This document shows, one piece after another, positions 1-10,265 of a stretch of 64,000 nt of DNA. Position 1 is the stretch's first letter. Every line of letters starts with the position of its first letter. Both the position numbers and the translations under genes were made by a program. Where the stretch lies: the NCBI GenBank assembly GCA_030323885.1, contig JASIRB010000185.1:62001-126000 (forward strand), read 5' to 3'. The notes under the pieces were generated by a model, which did no database searches, was not told where the DNA came from, and saw only the letters and a program-made list of their open reading frames with translations. The stretch is from Branchipolynoe longqiensis (taxonomy: Eukaryota > Annelida > Polychaeta > Phyllodocida > Polynoidae).

Positions 1-455
1 CAGAGCAAATAGACATGGCCCTTTGACTCAACTCTCCCCATTTCTCTTTCCTAGACTCTGCCCTTTCGATTTCTCCCAGGCATACTTCTTCCCCTGACCA
101 GGGTAGTTGTGTTCTTGGGTGGGGGCCCTTCACCTTTACGATTTCTCTGTCTTGTTCTCATTGCTGGAACCACCGCTGCACCCATCTTTACCCACCCTTC
201 CTCGAATCCCTTGCTGCTGACTGGATACAAGTGCTCAACTACATCTACCGCTCAACTACCGCCGGACAGAAGAGATTCACTGCCACCCCAATGCCTCGTC
301 ATTACAACATTGAAAAGATGTCCCCAGCTTCTACAACACTCCCTACTGAAGTTAAATCTTCAACCAAAGATTGGGCCGATTTACCAGAGCCTCTCTATTA
401 ATGATGCAGTTCTGCAACCAGTAACCATCATAAGGTTACAAACCACCCCAGAATT
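1..455 (+). mobile_element. R1 retroposon, copy 1 (cut by window edge)
   Basis: Closely similar to 1681-2286 and, inverted, to 29574-30108. Shared landmarks are CTCCCAGGCATAC, the segment CAACCAAAGATTGGGC and the end AAGGTTACAAACC. The 5' part lies outside the window. An open frame at 109-477 lies in it, but the frame is not kept across copies, so I do not call a gene. Confidence 0.7.
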
Positions 456-716
456 GGATGTAGATCCATACATATGAGGGCATATCTGATTCTATGTATA
501 AAAAATCCCGCAACAACTATCAATTACTGATTTGTTTGAACAATGTATCATGTATAAGTATGAAAATTACAGTAATAAATGTTTCCTAAAATAGGTTCAA
601 ATTTGGTAAAGGCTATTCACTATTGTATAACTTTGACATCACTTTTCAGTTTCAGATTGCAATGTATTTTCAGAAGTATGAACTTTAATTTAATGTAAGA
701 CATTGGTTGCTTGACT

Positions 717-898
717 AGGGTCTGTTTGTTTGTTGTTTTACGTCCTAGAAACATCTAAGGTCATATCAGGACGGGTACCGACTTGCGACAGTGCGCACTC
801 ATGGTGACTTTATAGTGCTGCCCCACTGGGAGACCAGGCCACCAGCCCCATGATGTGATATCCCACTCAGTCACATTATCCTGACACTGAGCCAACCA
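717..898 (-). mobile_element. SINE-A, 5'-truncated
   Basis: Reverse-strand SINE-A body and tail, starting with GTTTTACGTCC and ending at CACTGAGCCAACCA; the tRNA-like head is missing. It is flanked by an 11-bp direct repeat, GTTGCTTGACT, at 706-716 and 899-909, which is a target-site duplication. It is therefore a complete insertion that was truncated during reverse transcription. Confidence 0.85.
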
Positions 899-965
899 GT
901 TGCTTGACTGGAAGATCACCTCTTGGGGAATCCATACAGTGATATTACTCCATGTTTGTTGTTAA

Positions 966-1314
966 AGCTGCATAGTCCAATGAAGCATCAAATTTTCAAA
1001 ACCAAAATAATTATATATATTTGACTCTACATATCTAACTTAGATATTGATGCACATATTAAGCATTTATTGCCACATAGAAGGGAACACTGAGACAATT
1101 TGATAGAACCTGTTACTGCTGAAGCCTATGGTGTCAGAGTTTTGGCGTGCTTGCCAAAAACTAAGTTTTCATGATTGAATTTCAAATATCTCAAAACTTA
1201 TCCATTTAAAATAAAAGCTTCTTCAACCTGAAATAAGGTAGATTATAACGATCAATTTAATATATTTATCTCAGAAAAATTACCAAAACGCTAAACCTTC
1301 GGACTATGCAACTT
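966..1314. mobile_element. T-MITE copy 1
   Basis: About 350 bp, AT-rich and non-coding. Inverted ends resemble GTTGCATAGTCCGATG and its complement, and TTAA lies on both sides (962-965 and 1315-1318). The TTAA target fits piggyBac-like or Kolobok-like elements by established knowledge. No transposase is present, so this is a non-autonomous copy. Confidence 0.85.
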
Positions 1315-1318
1315 TTAA

Positions 1319-1658
1319 GTTGCATAGTCTGATGAAAATATAAAATATTCAAAACCAAAGCGTTCAAGTAGATTTGATTCTACACACGTAACTTAGATCC
1401 AATCGTTAAGTATTTGCTGCCGCATAGAAGGGGACACTAAGTCAAATTAATAGAACCTGTAACTACCGAAGTCTATGGTGTCAAAGTTTTGGTGTGCTTG
1501 CCTAAATTAATTTGGCATATTTTCACTTCAAATATCTCAAATTTTAGCCATTTAAAACAAAAGTTGCCTTAAATGAAAGTAAAGTAGATTATAATGATTA
1601 ATCTAATGTATCTATCTCAGAATATGTCAGAAACTCAAAACCATCGGACTAAGTAACT
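1319..1658. mobile_element. T-MITE copy 2, abutting copy 1
   Basis: Same family and same orientation as the copy at 966-1314. The two are separated only by the single TTAA at 1315-1318. The right flank has decayed to TTGA. Confidence 0.85.
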
Positions 1659-1680
1659 TTGAATAAAACTCAACTCAACA

Positions 1681-2286
1681 GTCACTTGCTATCCAGACCG
1701 CACTCCGTCCACACCTCTCTCTATCTCCTCTCCGCTGGCCTTGCCCCTCCTTGATATGTCTGAAAAGAGTTCCAGGAGGGGGAGCACGTCAACATTTCAC
1801 TTTCTACTCTTACTCTGTCCATGTCTTTGGGTCACCGACTGGTCACCATAGAGCAAATAGACACGGTCCTTTGACCCAACTCTCATTTCTCTTTCCTAGA
1901 CTCTACCCTTTTTTTTTCTCCCAGGCATACTCCTCACCCTGACAAGGGGAGTTGTGTGCTTATGTGGGGCCCTTTACTTTTACGTTTCTCGCTTTGTTCT
2001 CACTGCTGGAACTACCACTGGATCCATCTTTACCCGCCTTCCTCGAAACCCTTGCTGCTTGCTGTCTGCTGGATACAAGTGCTGTGCTCCCGCCGGACCG
2101 GAGTGATCTGGACCGCCCCAACAACTCGTCATTTAATTGTTGTCAAGACATCCCCCAGCTTCTACAACCGTCCCACCTGAAGATTATTCTTCAACCAAAG
2201 ATTGGGCCGATTTATCAGAGCCTCTCTATAATGTTGCAGTTCTGCAACCAGTAACCGTCGTAAGGTTACAAACAACCCAGAAGAAG
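1681..2286 (+). mobile_element. R1 retroposon, copy 2 (apparently complete)
   Basis: Begins GTCACTTGCTATCC and ends with GTTACAAACAACCCAG plus a short GAAGAAG tail. An 11-bp direct repeat TCAACTCAACA flanks it at 1670-1680 and 2287-2297. That length fits target-primed retroposition better than LTR integration. No reverse-transcriptase motif is present. It could be a large SINE or the end of an unrecognised retroelement. Confidence 0.7.
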
Positions 2287-2330
2287 TCAACTCAACAACC
2301 CTCGACCCTCCATCCATTCACCACTCTACC

Positions 2331-2440
2331 CCTTCCTCCCCCCCCCCCCCCTCACGCCCACACCACGACCCCATGTCGCCGCACTCAAGCTCAGCGAGGC
2401 TGTGGGGGTGGGGGTGGGGGTGGGGGTGGGGGTGGGTGGG
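2331..2440. repeat. C-run followed by (TGGGGG)n, G-quadruplex-prone
   Basis: A long C-run at about 2338-2352 is followed by repeated GGGGGT units from about 2403. Closely spaced G-runs can fold as a G-quadruplex. The glycine-rich open frames here are artefacts of the repeat. Confidence 0.8.
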
Positions 2441-2540
2441 CGAGAAAAGCAGTGTGACCAGTTATTTGTCGGTCACTGTGTTACCCAGACATGCGCACAC
2501 AAAAAGGACCAATTCAGATGTGGCGTGCCGGGAAAAACAA

Positions 2541-3187
2541 AGTTTGTTTTATTTAAAGTTGCATAGTTCGATACTTTTGAGTTTCTGCCATTTTCTGAGA
2601 TAAATACCTTATGCTGATCGTTATGATCTACGTTACGTTAGTTTGAAGTAACTTTTAATTTAAATGGCTAACTTTGGAGATATTTGATGTCTAAACATGC
2701 CAAATTAATTTTGGCAAGCTTGCCAAACTCTGACACCATAGACTTCAGTAGTAACAGGTTCTAATAAATTGACTTATTACAATGTTCAATGCAGCAACAA
2801 ATGCTTAATAAGTGCATCAATCTCTAAGTGGAATATGTAGAATCAAATCTAGATAAGTGCCTTGGTTTTGAAGATTCTATGTTTTCATCGGACTATGCAA
2901 CTTTAACTCCGCCTCTCGAGCACATTTATTCTCATCATTGGCTATTGGATGTCAAACATATGGTCATTTTGACATATTTCTTTGGAGGAAACCCACTGCA
3001 GCCACATAGGCTACTCTTTCCGATAAGCAGCAAGGGTTTTTCATATGCACTTTCCCACAGACAGGACAGCACATACCACAGCCTTTGATGAACCAGTTGT
3101 GGACCACTGGTTGGAACGGAAAATAGCCCAAACTTCAAATGTGTCCACTGAGAAGGATCGATCGGATGACCTACACCATCACAGGTG
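2541..3187 (-). mobile_element. SINE-B interrupted by a T-MITE
   Basis: The 3' end (AGTTTGTTTTATTTAA, 2541-2556) and the rest of the element (2903-3187) are separated by a T-MITE. Landmarks are GGCTATTGGATGTCAAAC, CGATAAGCAGCAAGG and CACTTTCCCACAGACAGGAC. The tRNA-like head is missing: homology stops near 3187, where a SINE-A tail begins. Uninterrupted relatives are at 30575-30906 and 57622-57935. Confidence 0.85.
2557..2902. mobile_element. T-MITE copy 3, inside SINE-B
   Basis: Ends GTTGCATAG and CTATGCAAC, with TTAA at 2553-2556 and 2903-2906. The SINE-B copies at 30575 and 57622 show the empty site (ATTTAACGACG), which proves that TTAA was duplicated. Confidence 0.9.
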
Positions 3188-3233
3188 ATATGACCTTAGA
3201 TGTTGCTAGGACGTAAAACAACAAACAAACAAA
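3188..3233 (+). mobile_element. Isolated SINE-A 3' tail
   Basis: Only TGATATGACCTTAGATGTTG through an AAC-rich tail is present, with no SINE-A body or head. It directly abuts the truncated SINE-B. I see no clear target duplication here, so a recombination origin is also possible. Confidence 0.6.
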
Positions 3234-3470
3234 ACAGATGGACATTCTACTAGCTGAGGTATGTCCCTCTCCTGTTGAGCCGAGGTCAATGGATACGCAT
3301 GCGTTCAGTCGTTAGTCGTCCACTTGAAACACACGTGACCCAGACGCCAGGCAGGAGGATGCTTGAGGCACTCTCTCTATGAATAGTGTACATATATAAT
3401 GTAGTGTATGCTATGATATATATATATATAATGGTATAGCACGGTTTAACATATCAAAACGCCGTCCTAA
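3234..3470. other. No recognised feature; small AT stretch
   Basis: Unannotated spacer with a short TA run near 3416-3432. I see no coding or repeat homology to the rest of the window. Confidence 0.5.
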
Positions 3471-3523
3471 TAAGACCTTAGACGTTGCTAGGACGTAAAA
3501 CTCCTACAACCAAGCAACCAACA
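3471..3523 (+). mobile_element. Isolated SINE-A 3' tail (diverged)
   Basis: Begins at CCGTCCTAATAAGACC and runs through GTTGCTAGGACGTAAAAC to a CAACC-rich end. This is the same ~55-bp segment seen alone at several other places. No confident target duplication is visible. Confidence 0.6.
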
Positions 3524-3537
3524 GATCATACCATGAC

Positions 3538-3735
3538 ACGATGGCCGAATGAGTTGAGGGTCCGTCTCCGGTTTGAACCCGAGGGTTCGAACCCTGGTTG
3601 AGTCAAACCAATGACTTAAAAATTAACACTTGTCACTTCCTAGCCTGGCGCTTGGCATTAATAGGATATGGCAAGGACTGGTTGGCTCAGTGTCAGCATA
3701 ATGTGACTGAGTGGGATATCAGGTCATGGTGCAAG
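3538..3735 (+). mobile_element. SINE-A, 3'-truncated
   Basis: The tRNA-like head (GATGGCCGAATGAG; B-box-like GGTTCGAACCC) and the first half of the body (GACTGAGTGGGATATC) are present. The tail is missing. Confidence 0.8.
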
Positions 3736-3958
3736 GATAGGATAGGGCAATGGGCAATGGAATGAGGAAGACCAATTATTCACCATTGAAATTTCCCCCT
3801 GCTTAAACAACTAATGTACAAAAAAAACCTAAAGAAAACATTTTATTGCACAAGCGTTGCTTTCTGATCTTTGTTCGTTGGAATGACCATATGAAGTCAC
3901 CAGAATATAGTTCCATAGCAAACAGCAAAACAGCTGTGCCATTGACATTTAAACTTGA

Positions 3959-4311
3959 AGTTGCATAGTCCGATGCTTTTGAATTTCTTACATTTTCTGA
4001 GTTAAATACATTATGCTAATCATTATAGTCTATATTAGTTTAGTTTGAAGTAATTTATATTTTAAATCGCTAACTTTGGAGATATTTGACGTCAAAACAT
4101 ACTAAATTAATTTTGGCAACCATGCTAAAACTCTGGCACAATAGACCTCAGTGGTAACAGGTTCTATTAAATTGACTTATTACGACCTTTCACGCAGCAA
4201 AAAAATGCCTAATATAATAAGTGCACCAGTATCAAAGTTGAATACGTAGAATTATGTCTATATAAGTGTTTTGGTTGTGAAAATTTGATGTTTTCATTGG
4301 ACTATGAAACT
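3959..4311. mobile_element. T-MITE copy 4
   Basis: Ends GTTGCATAGTCCGATG and TTGGACTATG. The right flank is TTAA and the left flank has decayed to TTGA. Confidence 0.85.
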
Positions 4312-4487
4312 TTAAAGAAGGCCAAAGACACGACTCGTATAAATTTGTGTCCATTTGAAACCACTTCCCTCACCCACGCTGATAAGTGATAGTGATACCA
4401 ACAGCTGTGTAAAATAGTGTCTTTCGCCGTTTTATTGCGCATATTCAGAGCGGTCCCGCTCTGGCGCTCTGTCCACCCACGTGAACA

Positions 4488-4560
4488 GTTGGTTGTTGGG
4501 GTTTTACGTCCTAGCAACATCTAAGATCATATCAGGATGGGTACCGACTTGTGACAGTGC
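4488..4560 (-). mobile_element. SINE-A 3' fragment
   Basis: GGTTGTTGGGGTTTTACGTC through the complement of the GATATGACC and GGTACCCATCC segments. Only the 3' ~70 bp are present. Confidence 0.75.
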
Positions 4561-4561
4561 C

Positions 4562-5339
4562 TGGAATCGTTGTTGTCGATTTGCAGGCGTTCGTGGGCCA
4601 TGTCCAAGATTATAGTCAGGTGAGAGTGAGTCAGATTAACACCTGCTTGGGTCAACTCAGTTGAATACCCCTGAAGTGGATGAGTCATTTCTCAGAGGCA
4701 GAGTAATCTAACTGGGTGATGGAGAGTGTGAGTGGGTGAGAGTATGAGTAGGTGAGCGTGTGAGTGGGTGTGTGGGGGGGGGGGGGTACTCCACACAACA
4801 ATACTGTTTATCATCTCCGCGACGGCGTGGATTACTACAGCGACCATACTGGCCGTATACGATACGTATACGATTAACACGACCTGGGCGACCCGGGTCA
4901 CCCGAGTTGCTAGAATTTAAAATCGAACACCACGAATTGAGTTGACAAAAACATGTGCCGTGTGCAAAAAGTCCCGACCCCAGTAACCCACGTCTTGGCT
5001 GTGGGTGGCTAGGAATGATGACATCACATTTGCACTGCTACCGTCCTGTAGGATAAGAGCTACTAGTACCAGTCCTACATTTTTGTTGTTGGTAATAACC
5101 CAGATTAATGAAATGGAAATATAACTAAACTATGCAATCATAAAATACTTTAAACCCTATTTTGTTTAGTTATATCGGATTTAAAAAAAGAAAACAGTTT
5201 TGGATTAAGCCACCATTTTTCCCACCCCGAGTGTGGAGAAGCGTATTCGTTTAATCAATCCGAGTGTGTAGGATGTGCGCATGTGCCAAAAGGTGGCTCA
5301 GGTGACCCGAGTGAATTAGTCGAAAACGCCCATAGTGCA
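4562..5339. other. Spacer with GAGTG-rich run and G-run
   Basis: Contains a GTGAGTGGGTGAG-type low-complexity stretch (about 4712-4776) leading into a G-run at about 4777-4787. No gene or dispersed repeat is recognised in the rest. Confidence 0.5.
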
Positions 5340-5745
5340 CGTGAGACAGGATCGTCGCCTGGGTAGGGCACCCGCTCCCCATGTGGGAGTTCGTGGCATC
5401 AATCCCCAGTCGAGATAAACCATGTACTTGCCAAATATATTCTTGTCGCTATCTTATTGCTACTCGGCATTAGGGCAAGGATTGGTTGGCTCAATTTATG
5501 GATAATGTGAGTGAGTGGGATCTCGGGGCATGGTGCTGGCTACATGGTATCCTAGTAGGGCAGCACTATAACGTCCTACTGAGTGTACAAATCAGCACCC
5601 GTCGTGAGAGGAACCGGAAATGTGTGACTGAGTGGGATATCGGGCCATGGAGCTTATAACAGTGTATCTCAGTGAGGTAGCACTAACAAGTTTGTAATGA
5701 GTGTAAAAGTCCTGATAGGACCTTGGATTTTGCTATGACATAAAA
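5340..5745 (+). mobile_element. SINE-A, diverged, with a partial second body
   Basis: A tRNA-like head (GTCGCCTGGGTAGGGCACCC) and body (GTGAGTGAGTGGGATCTCGG) are followed by a repeat of the later body segment (GACTGAGTGGGATATCGGGC). The second piece suggests tandem or overlapping insertion. The divergence implies an old copy. Confidence 0.65.
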
Positions 5746-5819
5746 CCCTGTGATAATCCTAATCATTCACATTGCACAGCAGCCTGATCGCGGTCTGTGA
5801 TTTAAAAAAAATGCTCAGC

Positions 5820-6147
5820 AGACGCAGTGGCCAAAGCTCTCAGAGTGCAGGCTTCGTGTTCGGAAGGTCAGGAGTTAAAATCCGAGCCAAGTCAACCGAA
5901 ACCCTTACAAAATTGATACTTGTCACTACTTAATTTGGCACTCAGCATTGGTAGGAGAGGGCAAGGAGTGGCTTGCTCAGTATCAGGATAATGTGACTGA
6001 GTGGGATATCGGGTCATATTGCTGGTGGCCTAATCTCCCAGTGAGGGCAGCACCATAAAGTCACCATGAGTGTGCACTGTCACAAATCTGTACCCGTCCT
6101 GATATGACCATAGGCGTTGCTATGACATAAAACCCCAACAAACAAAC
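5820..6147 (+). mobile_element. SINE-A, near full length
   Basis: Head GACGCAGTGGCCAAAGC, body GACTGAGTGGGATATCGGG and tail CCTGATATGACCATAGGCG ending in AACAAACAAAC. The head is the GCAGTGGCC variant also seen at 31186 and 34329. Confidence 0.8.
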
Positions 6148-6222
6148 ATCAATAATACTCTCCCCACAGCCTCGCGTGCACTGTTTGTCGGGGTTTACCT
6201 CGTCACGTGTGTCCCCCCACGC

Positions 6223-6288
6223 ACACACAAACACACACGCACACAAACAAACACACACACACATACACACACACACACACAAACACAC
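6223..6288. repeat. (CA)n microsatellite
   Basis: Interrupted ACACAC run. The cysteine/valine-rich open frame across it is meaningless. Confidence 0.85.
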
Positions 6289-7450
6289 CTCTCCCCATTA
6301 GTCCACACTGCCCACCTGTCTATTACCACACTGCATCATTTCTGGATCAGGCCGCATTGGCTTCGAGCCGGGCATAGCGGGGAGTGCGGTGTCGGTGGTG
6401 ATGCCAGTGGGTCCAAACAAACACTGCATACACTTCTGGATCAGAAAGGCACTGCCCTGAGCCGAGCCCGGCGGGATATGCAGTGTTGGTGGCGCCACCC
6501 ATCGGCCCGTGCACACAGCGCGACGTTGCCGTCTCCATCGGCGACACACGCGGGCACACAGCGGAGGGCAGCCAGCGTGTGTGCAGGTGTACGCACGCAC
6601 ACGCACTACCACTGCACTAACCCAGCAGGAGCTCCCCTCCATCACCGTTATCATAACCAGGGATCACAAGCACATGGCACCGAACCAGTAGCTGGAAAGA
6701 TCCAGCCGACACTAGTGAGTGAGTGTATGCACACTGCGTCGCCCGGGGATCAGCGCGTAGCAGACGAGGTTCGTGGAGCTCTCACACTCGGAGGCGAGAT
6801 CTGCCCGCGTTCATGTTTGTGCTGCTCCATCAGTCACACATGATTAGCGACTCAGTATAAGGTGATTCTACACGATATTACTATATAGAACTAATCCTTA
6901 TATATATGAATGTATTATAAATAAATATATATATACTTATGTATATTTATAAGGCAAATAACCGGACATCACCAGGGAAGTTGGTTCAGAGCTTGTGGAG
7001 AGTGAGAGACTGAGAGTGCAGCATCGTCCTACAGGAAGCTGCGTGTATTAATAAATACAACGCACACAGAAATACAAGGACACACATAGGACCTATGTGC
7101 AAAACAAACAAAACAAACAAACAATCAGACAAACAGGACGGTGGGAGCAGCCATTTCCTGGAGGAGACTCGAGTGGAATAAACCTGCTTCACCGGTTCTT
7201 CACCAATTTCTCTTAAAAACGGCCAGATAAACAAGTGACAACTCCCACTGCCACTGGAGCTCCATCCGCTCTCAGTTGACTCTTTCAGGATGGAGACCTA
7301 TACACAGGCTTGTTAGTGCTGTTTTTGCATAGCAGACACAGACAGGCACACATACACACTCACCAGGCATCCATCATTGTGGATTATTAGCTTCCTGTCG
7401 TCATTGTGGATTATTAGCTCACTGTCTGGTGGCTGCGCTACCTGTCCAGG
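6289..7450. other. Low-repeat segment upstream of the candidate exon
   Basis: Mostly free of the dispersed families in this window. 6320-6830 is GC-rich, and an AT-rich patch lies at about 6865-6960. Several short overlapping frames occur on both strands with no recognisable domain. Together with the GC-rich block at 7451-7584 it could be the 5' region of a gene, but nothing here proves transcription. Confidence 0.35.
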
Positions 7451-7584
7451 ATGAGGTTCAAGTTTGGGCGGACCAGCTACTCCATGGCGGGGGGCGGGGC
7501 GGAGTCTGGGGAGGTGGCCTTCGCCCCGCCCAGCTCTGGCCCCGCCCCACCTGCCCACTCCCGCCAGCCCCAGGACACCACCAG
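7451..7584 (+). CDS. Candidate first coding exon of an unknown gene
   Basis: An ATG at 7451 opens a frame of 44 codons plus two bases that ends exactly at AG|GTAAGC (donor GT at 7585), a strong match to the animal 5' splice consensus. The frame has an upstream in-frame TAG near 7418, so this ATG would be the first. The peptide begins MRFKFGRTSYSMAGGG and becomes proline, alanine and serine rich, with no domain I recognise. The exon is GC-rich and rich in GGGGCGG-type motifs, unlike its AT-rich surroundings. No downstream exon can be assigned. It could equally be a chance GC-rich island with a donor-like site. Confidence 0.3.
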
Positions 7585-7666
7585 GTAAGCTGCGTTCCAC
7601 CATCATGCATCAAACTGCCCCATGGACCTGATATTCGCGCATGATTTGAAAACAAGGCTTGCGATG

Positions 7667-7690
7667 TTAGCTCGTAATACTACGAGCTAA
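7667..7690. repeat. Perfect hairpin, 10-bp stem
   Basis: TTAGCTCGTA and TACGAGCTAA form a perfect inverted repeat with a 4-nt loop. A further GAT/ATC pairing extends the stem past one mismatch. It ends right at the start of the 35-bp repeat at 7691. Confidence 0.7.
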
Positions 7691-7725
7691 TATCGATTGC
7701 TTTATTTGGGTCCCAAACGATCGCC
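7691..7725 (+). repeat. 35-bp exact repeat, copy 1
   Basis: Identical over 35 bp to 12417-12451, including the near-palindrome TTTGGGTCCCAAA. Sequences outside the block do not align. The identity of such a short block suggests the conserved end of an otherwise diverged element. Confidence 0.75.
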
Positions 7726-7979
7726 ACAATATTTTAGATTGCAAAATAAAATAAATTTCGAAGTTATTATTTATCCGACTGTCGAGTCGACAGTGAAAGA
7801 ATTTGGTCTTTGATACGCGACTCTGATGATAACGAACCCGGCTCTATTTCAAGGCACTTTTGTAAAGGTTTAGTTGAACAACACCCCTTGTTTACCTTTT
7901 CTACATTTGTACAGTTGGCTATTGCAAACTTAGGATATGTCTGTTGCTCGAATTGATACCATTTCTGACTTTTTGACTT

Positions 7980-8165
7980 ATAAAATTGATACTTGTGGCT
8001 GCCTAGCCTGTCGCTCGGCATTAATAGGATAGGATAAGGACTGGTATGCACAGTATCAGGATAATGTGACTGTGTGGCCTGGTCTCTCAGTGGGGCAGCA
8101 CCATAAAGTCATCATGAGTCACTGTCACAAGTCAGTACCAGTCTTGATATGACTTTAGATGTTAC
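7980..8165 (+). mobile_element. SINE-A, head missing
   Basis: Body from AAAATTGATACTTGTGGC through GGCAGCACCATAAAGTC and a degraded tail TTGATATGACTTTAGATGTT. The tRNA-like head is absent. Confidence 0.75.
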
Positions 8166-8917
8166 ATACATACAACAACAGATTCCATTTCCATTGGAAT
8201 TTAGCAAAATTACCAAATATTTGACCGACCGTCGGGTCCCCAATAAAGGAATTTGGACTGACATGCTTGCAACTGAGGAAGTTTTGGGTAATACTATTAC
8301 TATTATTTACCTGAGCGTCATTTACCTAGTGAAGGAAATTAGTCTTGTTCACATGATGGTTGCGCCTGCAATTTCATTTTCACCACTGAGGGCTCGACTG
8401 TTGTGTATGAAAGATCAATTCCCTTCACCATGGATCCGAATGTTTGGTAAATAATAATGGCAAAAAATATATATATAATCAGCACATGAAATCTAGTGTC
8501 AGAACACTGGTCTTCCGGTCATAAGTTATGTTGACTAATAATATATGAATGCGATAATACAGATACATGAAAATAGAGACAAATTACACTAAAAATCTAC
8601 TTGATTGTCATTTGGCATTTATACGAGGGATACGTGATCGTGTAAGAATTACTGATGGTCAGAGGACATTATCAAGTACAAAGACTCTGAAGATCAGTCA
8701 ATGTGACAGAAGGCACCTAGCGGAAAACATGGGTACTGGAACCCGAATTACGGCCCAACTTTACTGAGCAACTCTGGTGATAGAATACCATGCAGTGGGA
8801 CTGGAGAACAATTTCCTAAACCTCTACTAGATACCACAAGGAAGGGAACTGTGGTACTGAGAACTGAGCCATCAGCGGTTATTGTTAATGTTAAGATGCC
8901 AAAGACATCTGCTGAAA
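8166..8917. other. Unrecognised segment with two short open frames
   Basis: Open frames at 8149-8454 and 8567-8767 have no domain I can defend. The second has a faint resemblance to Tc1-type transposase helix-turn-helix text, too weak to name. 7743-7800 and 8215-8270 look weakly alike, so part of this may be an old repeat. Confidence 0.35.
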
Positions 8918-9086
8918 ATGGGAAATATTGTGCCTAGAGCAGGACTCGAACCCACAACTCTTTGCATTCCGGGCCAGTGTGCTAACCATTATACCACCTA
9001 GGCTCCCTGATATCAACATGCTACCCACGCCTACCTGTCTATGTGGCTCCTTGCCTAAGAGGTCAGTGCAGACCACTACACTCGTC

Positions 9087-9390
9087 CCCCTGGAATTGTA
9101 AGTCTTGTAATGCTTACAATTACATACATACAGGCAATGCACTTACACATACACAGGGGACCAGACGGGATGGCCGAATGAGTTAGAGCGTCCGTCTCCC
9201 GTGCTGGTAGATCGTGGGGTCGTGGGTTCGAGTCCCCCCCCCTGGAATTGTAAGTCTTGTAATGCTTACAATTACATACATACAGGCAATGCACTTACAC
9301 ATACACAGGGGACCAGACGGGATGGCCGAATGAGTTAGAGCGTCCGTCTCCCGTGCTGGTAGATCGTGGGGTCGTGGGTTCGAGTCCCGG
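9087..9390 (+). repeat. 152-bp tandem duplication
   Basis: 9087-9238 is repeated almost exactly at 9239-9390. The unit spans the end of SINE-Q, the left target duplication and the head of SINE-A. The junction lies in a C-run where both parent sequences carry GTCCC-type homology, so slippage or microhomology-mediated joining is likely. Confidence 0.85.
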
Positions 9391-9647
9391 TCGAGTCAAA
9401 CCAATGACTTTAAAATTGATACTTGTCGCTTCCTAGCCAGGCGCTCGGCATTATTAGGATAGGGCAAGGACTGGTGTGCTCAGTGTCAGGATAATGTGAC
9501 TGAGTGGGATACCAGGTCATGGTGCCGGCGGCCTGGTTTCCCAGTGGGACAGCACTATAAAGTCACCATGAGTGCGCACTGTCACAAGTCGGTACCCGTC
9601 CTGATATGACCTTAGATGTTGCTAGGACGTAAAACAACAACAAAACA
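9159..9647 (+). mobile_element. SINE-A, full length, inside SINE-Q
   Basis: Intact head, body and tail ending in AACAACAACAAAACA. A 12-bp target duplication ACATACACAGGG lies at 9147-9158 and 9648-9659, with an extra copy at 9299-9310 from the later 152-bp duplication. The order of events is therefore SINE-Q, then SINE-A, then the duplication. Confidence 0.9.
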
Positions 9648-10059
9648 ACATACACAGGGTAGGTTCTACAACTATACAGCGTGTAGCTTGTATAGGATCA
9701 TGGTCACGGCAACCAGTGTCATGGGGGTGATGAAAATGGGAAATATTGCGCCTAGAGCGGGACTCGAACCCACATCTCTGCATTCCGGGCCAGTGTGCTA
9801 ACCATTACACCACCTAGGCTCCCTGATATCAACACGCTACCCACCCCTACCTGTCTATGTGGCTCCTTGCCTAAGAGGTCAGTGCAGACCACAACAGTAT
9901 CAATTTGATAAGTCTGTGGTTTGACTGGATCAGGAACCAAACTTCCGATCGAGTCTTGATAGAATAGTTATGTGTATGGGAACTGAAATTTCGCCCTGGA
10001 ATTCCAGGTCTCCTATTTATGATTACAAATATCAAGGTGGTACATTTCCATCACCCACA

Positions 10060-10265
10060 CAGGGCAACGTCAACTCCAAATCATCAGTTAGCACCTATAT
10101 CACCATGGCCAGGTACAGCCCCAATGTCATTGTGTGAGGTGCAAGCAAAGGGAACATAGCATAGAGAGGTCCTCGAACCCACATTCCTGCCATTCCAGGA
10201 TGAGCACCCTAGAGACTCGACTATCTAGGCTTTCTGATGCAACCAACATATTCACGTCCAGCTGT
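10060..10265 (-). mobile_element. SINE-Q, old degenerate monomer
   Basis: Reverse-strand remnants of the tRNA-like head (CGAACCCACATTCC, CTATCTAGGCT). Heavily mutated compared with the other copies. Confidence 0.5.

Larger units (their letters stand above)
8918..9895 (-). mobile_element. SINE-Q dimer interrupted by SINE-A
   Basis: On the reverse strand, two head-to-tail units each hold a tRNA-Gln-like head (GTGTAATGGTTAGCAC, B box GGGTTCGAGTCC). The SINE-Q parts are 8918-9158 and 9648-9895. Without the inserted SINE-A and the duplicated segment, the structure and length match the dimer at 38254-38754. Confidence 0.85.

Noticed and set aside
8149..8767. Possible transposase (Tc1-like) fragment
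   Set aside because: Only a faint resemblance in about 20 residues; no DDE motif or inverted ends; not defensible.
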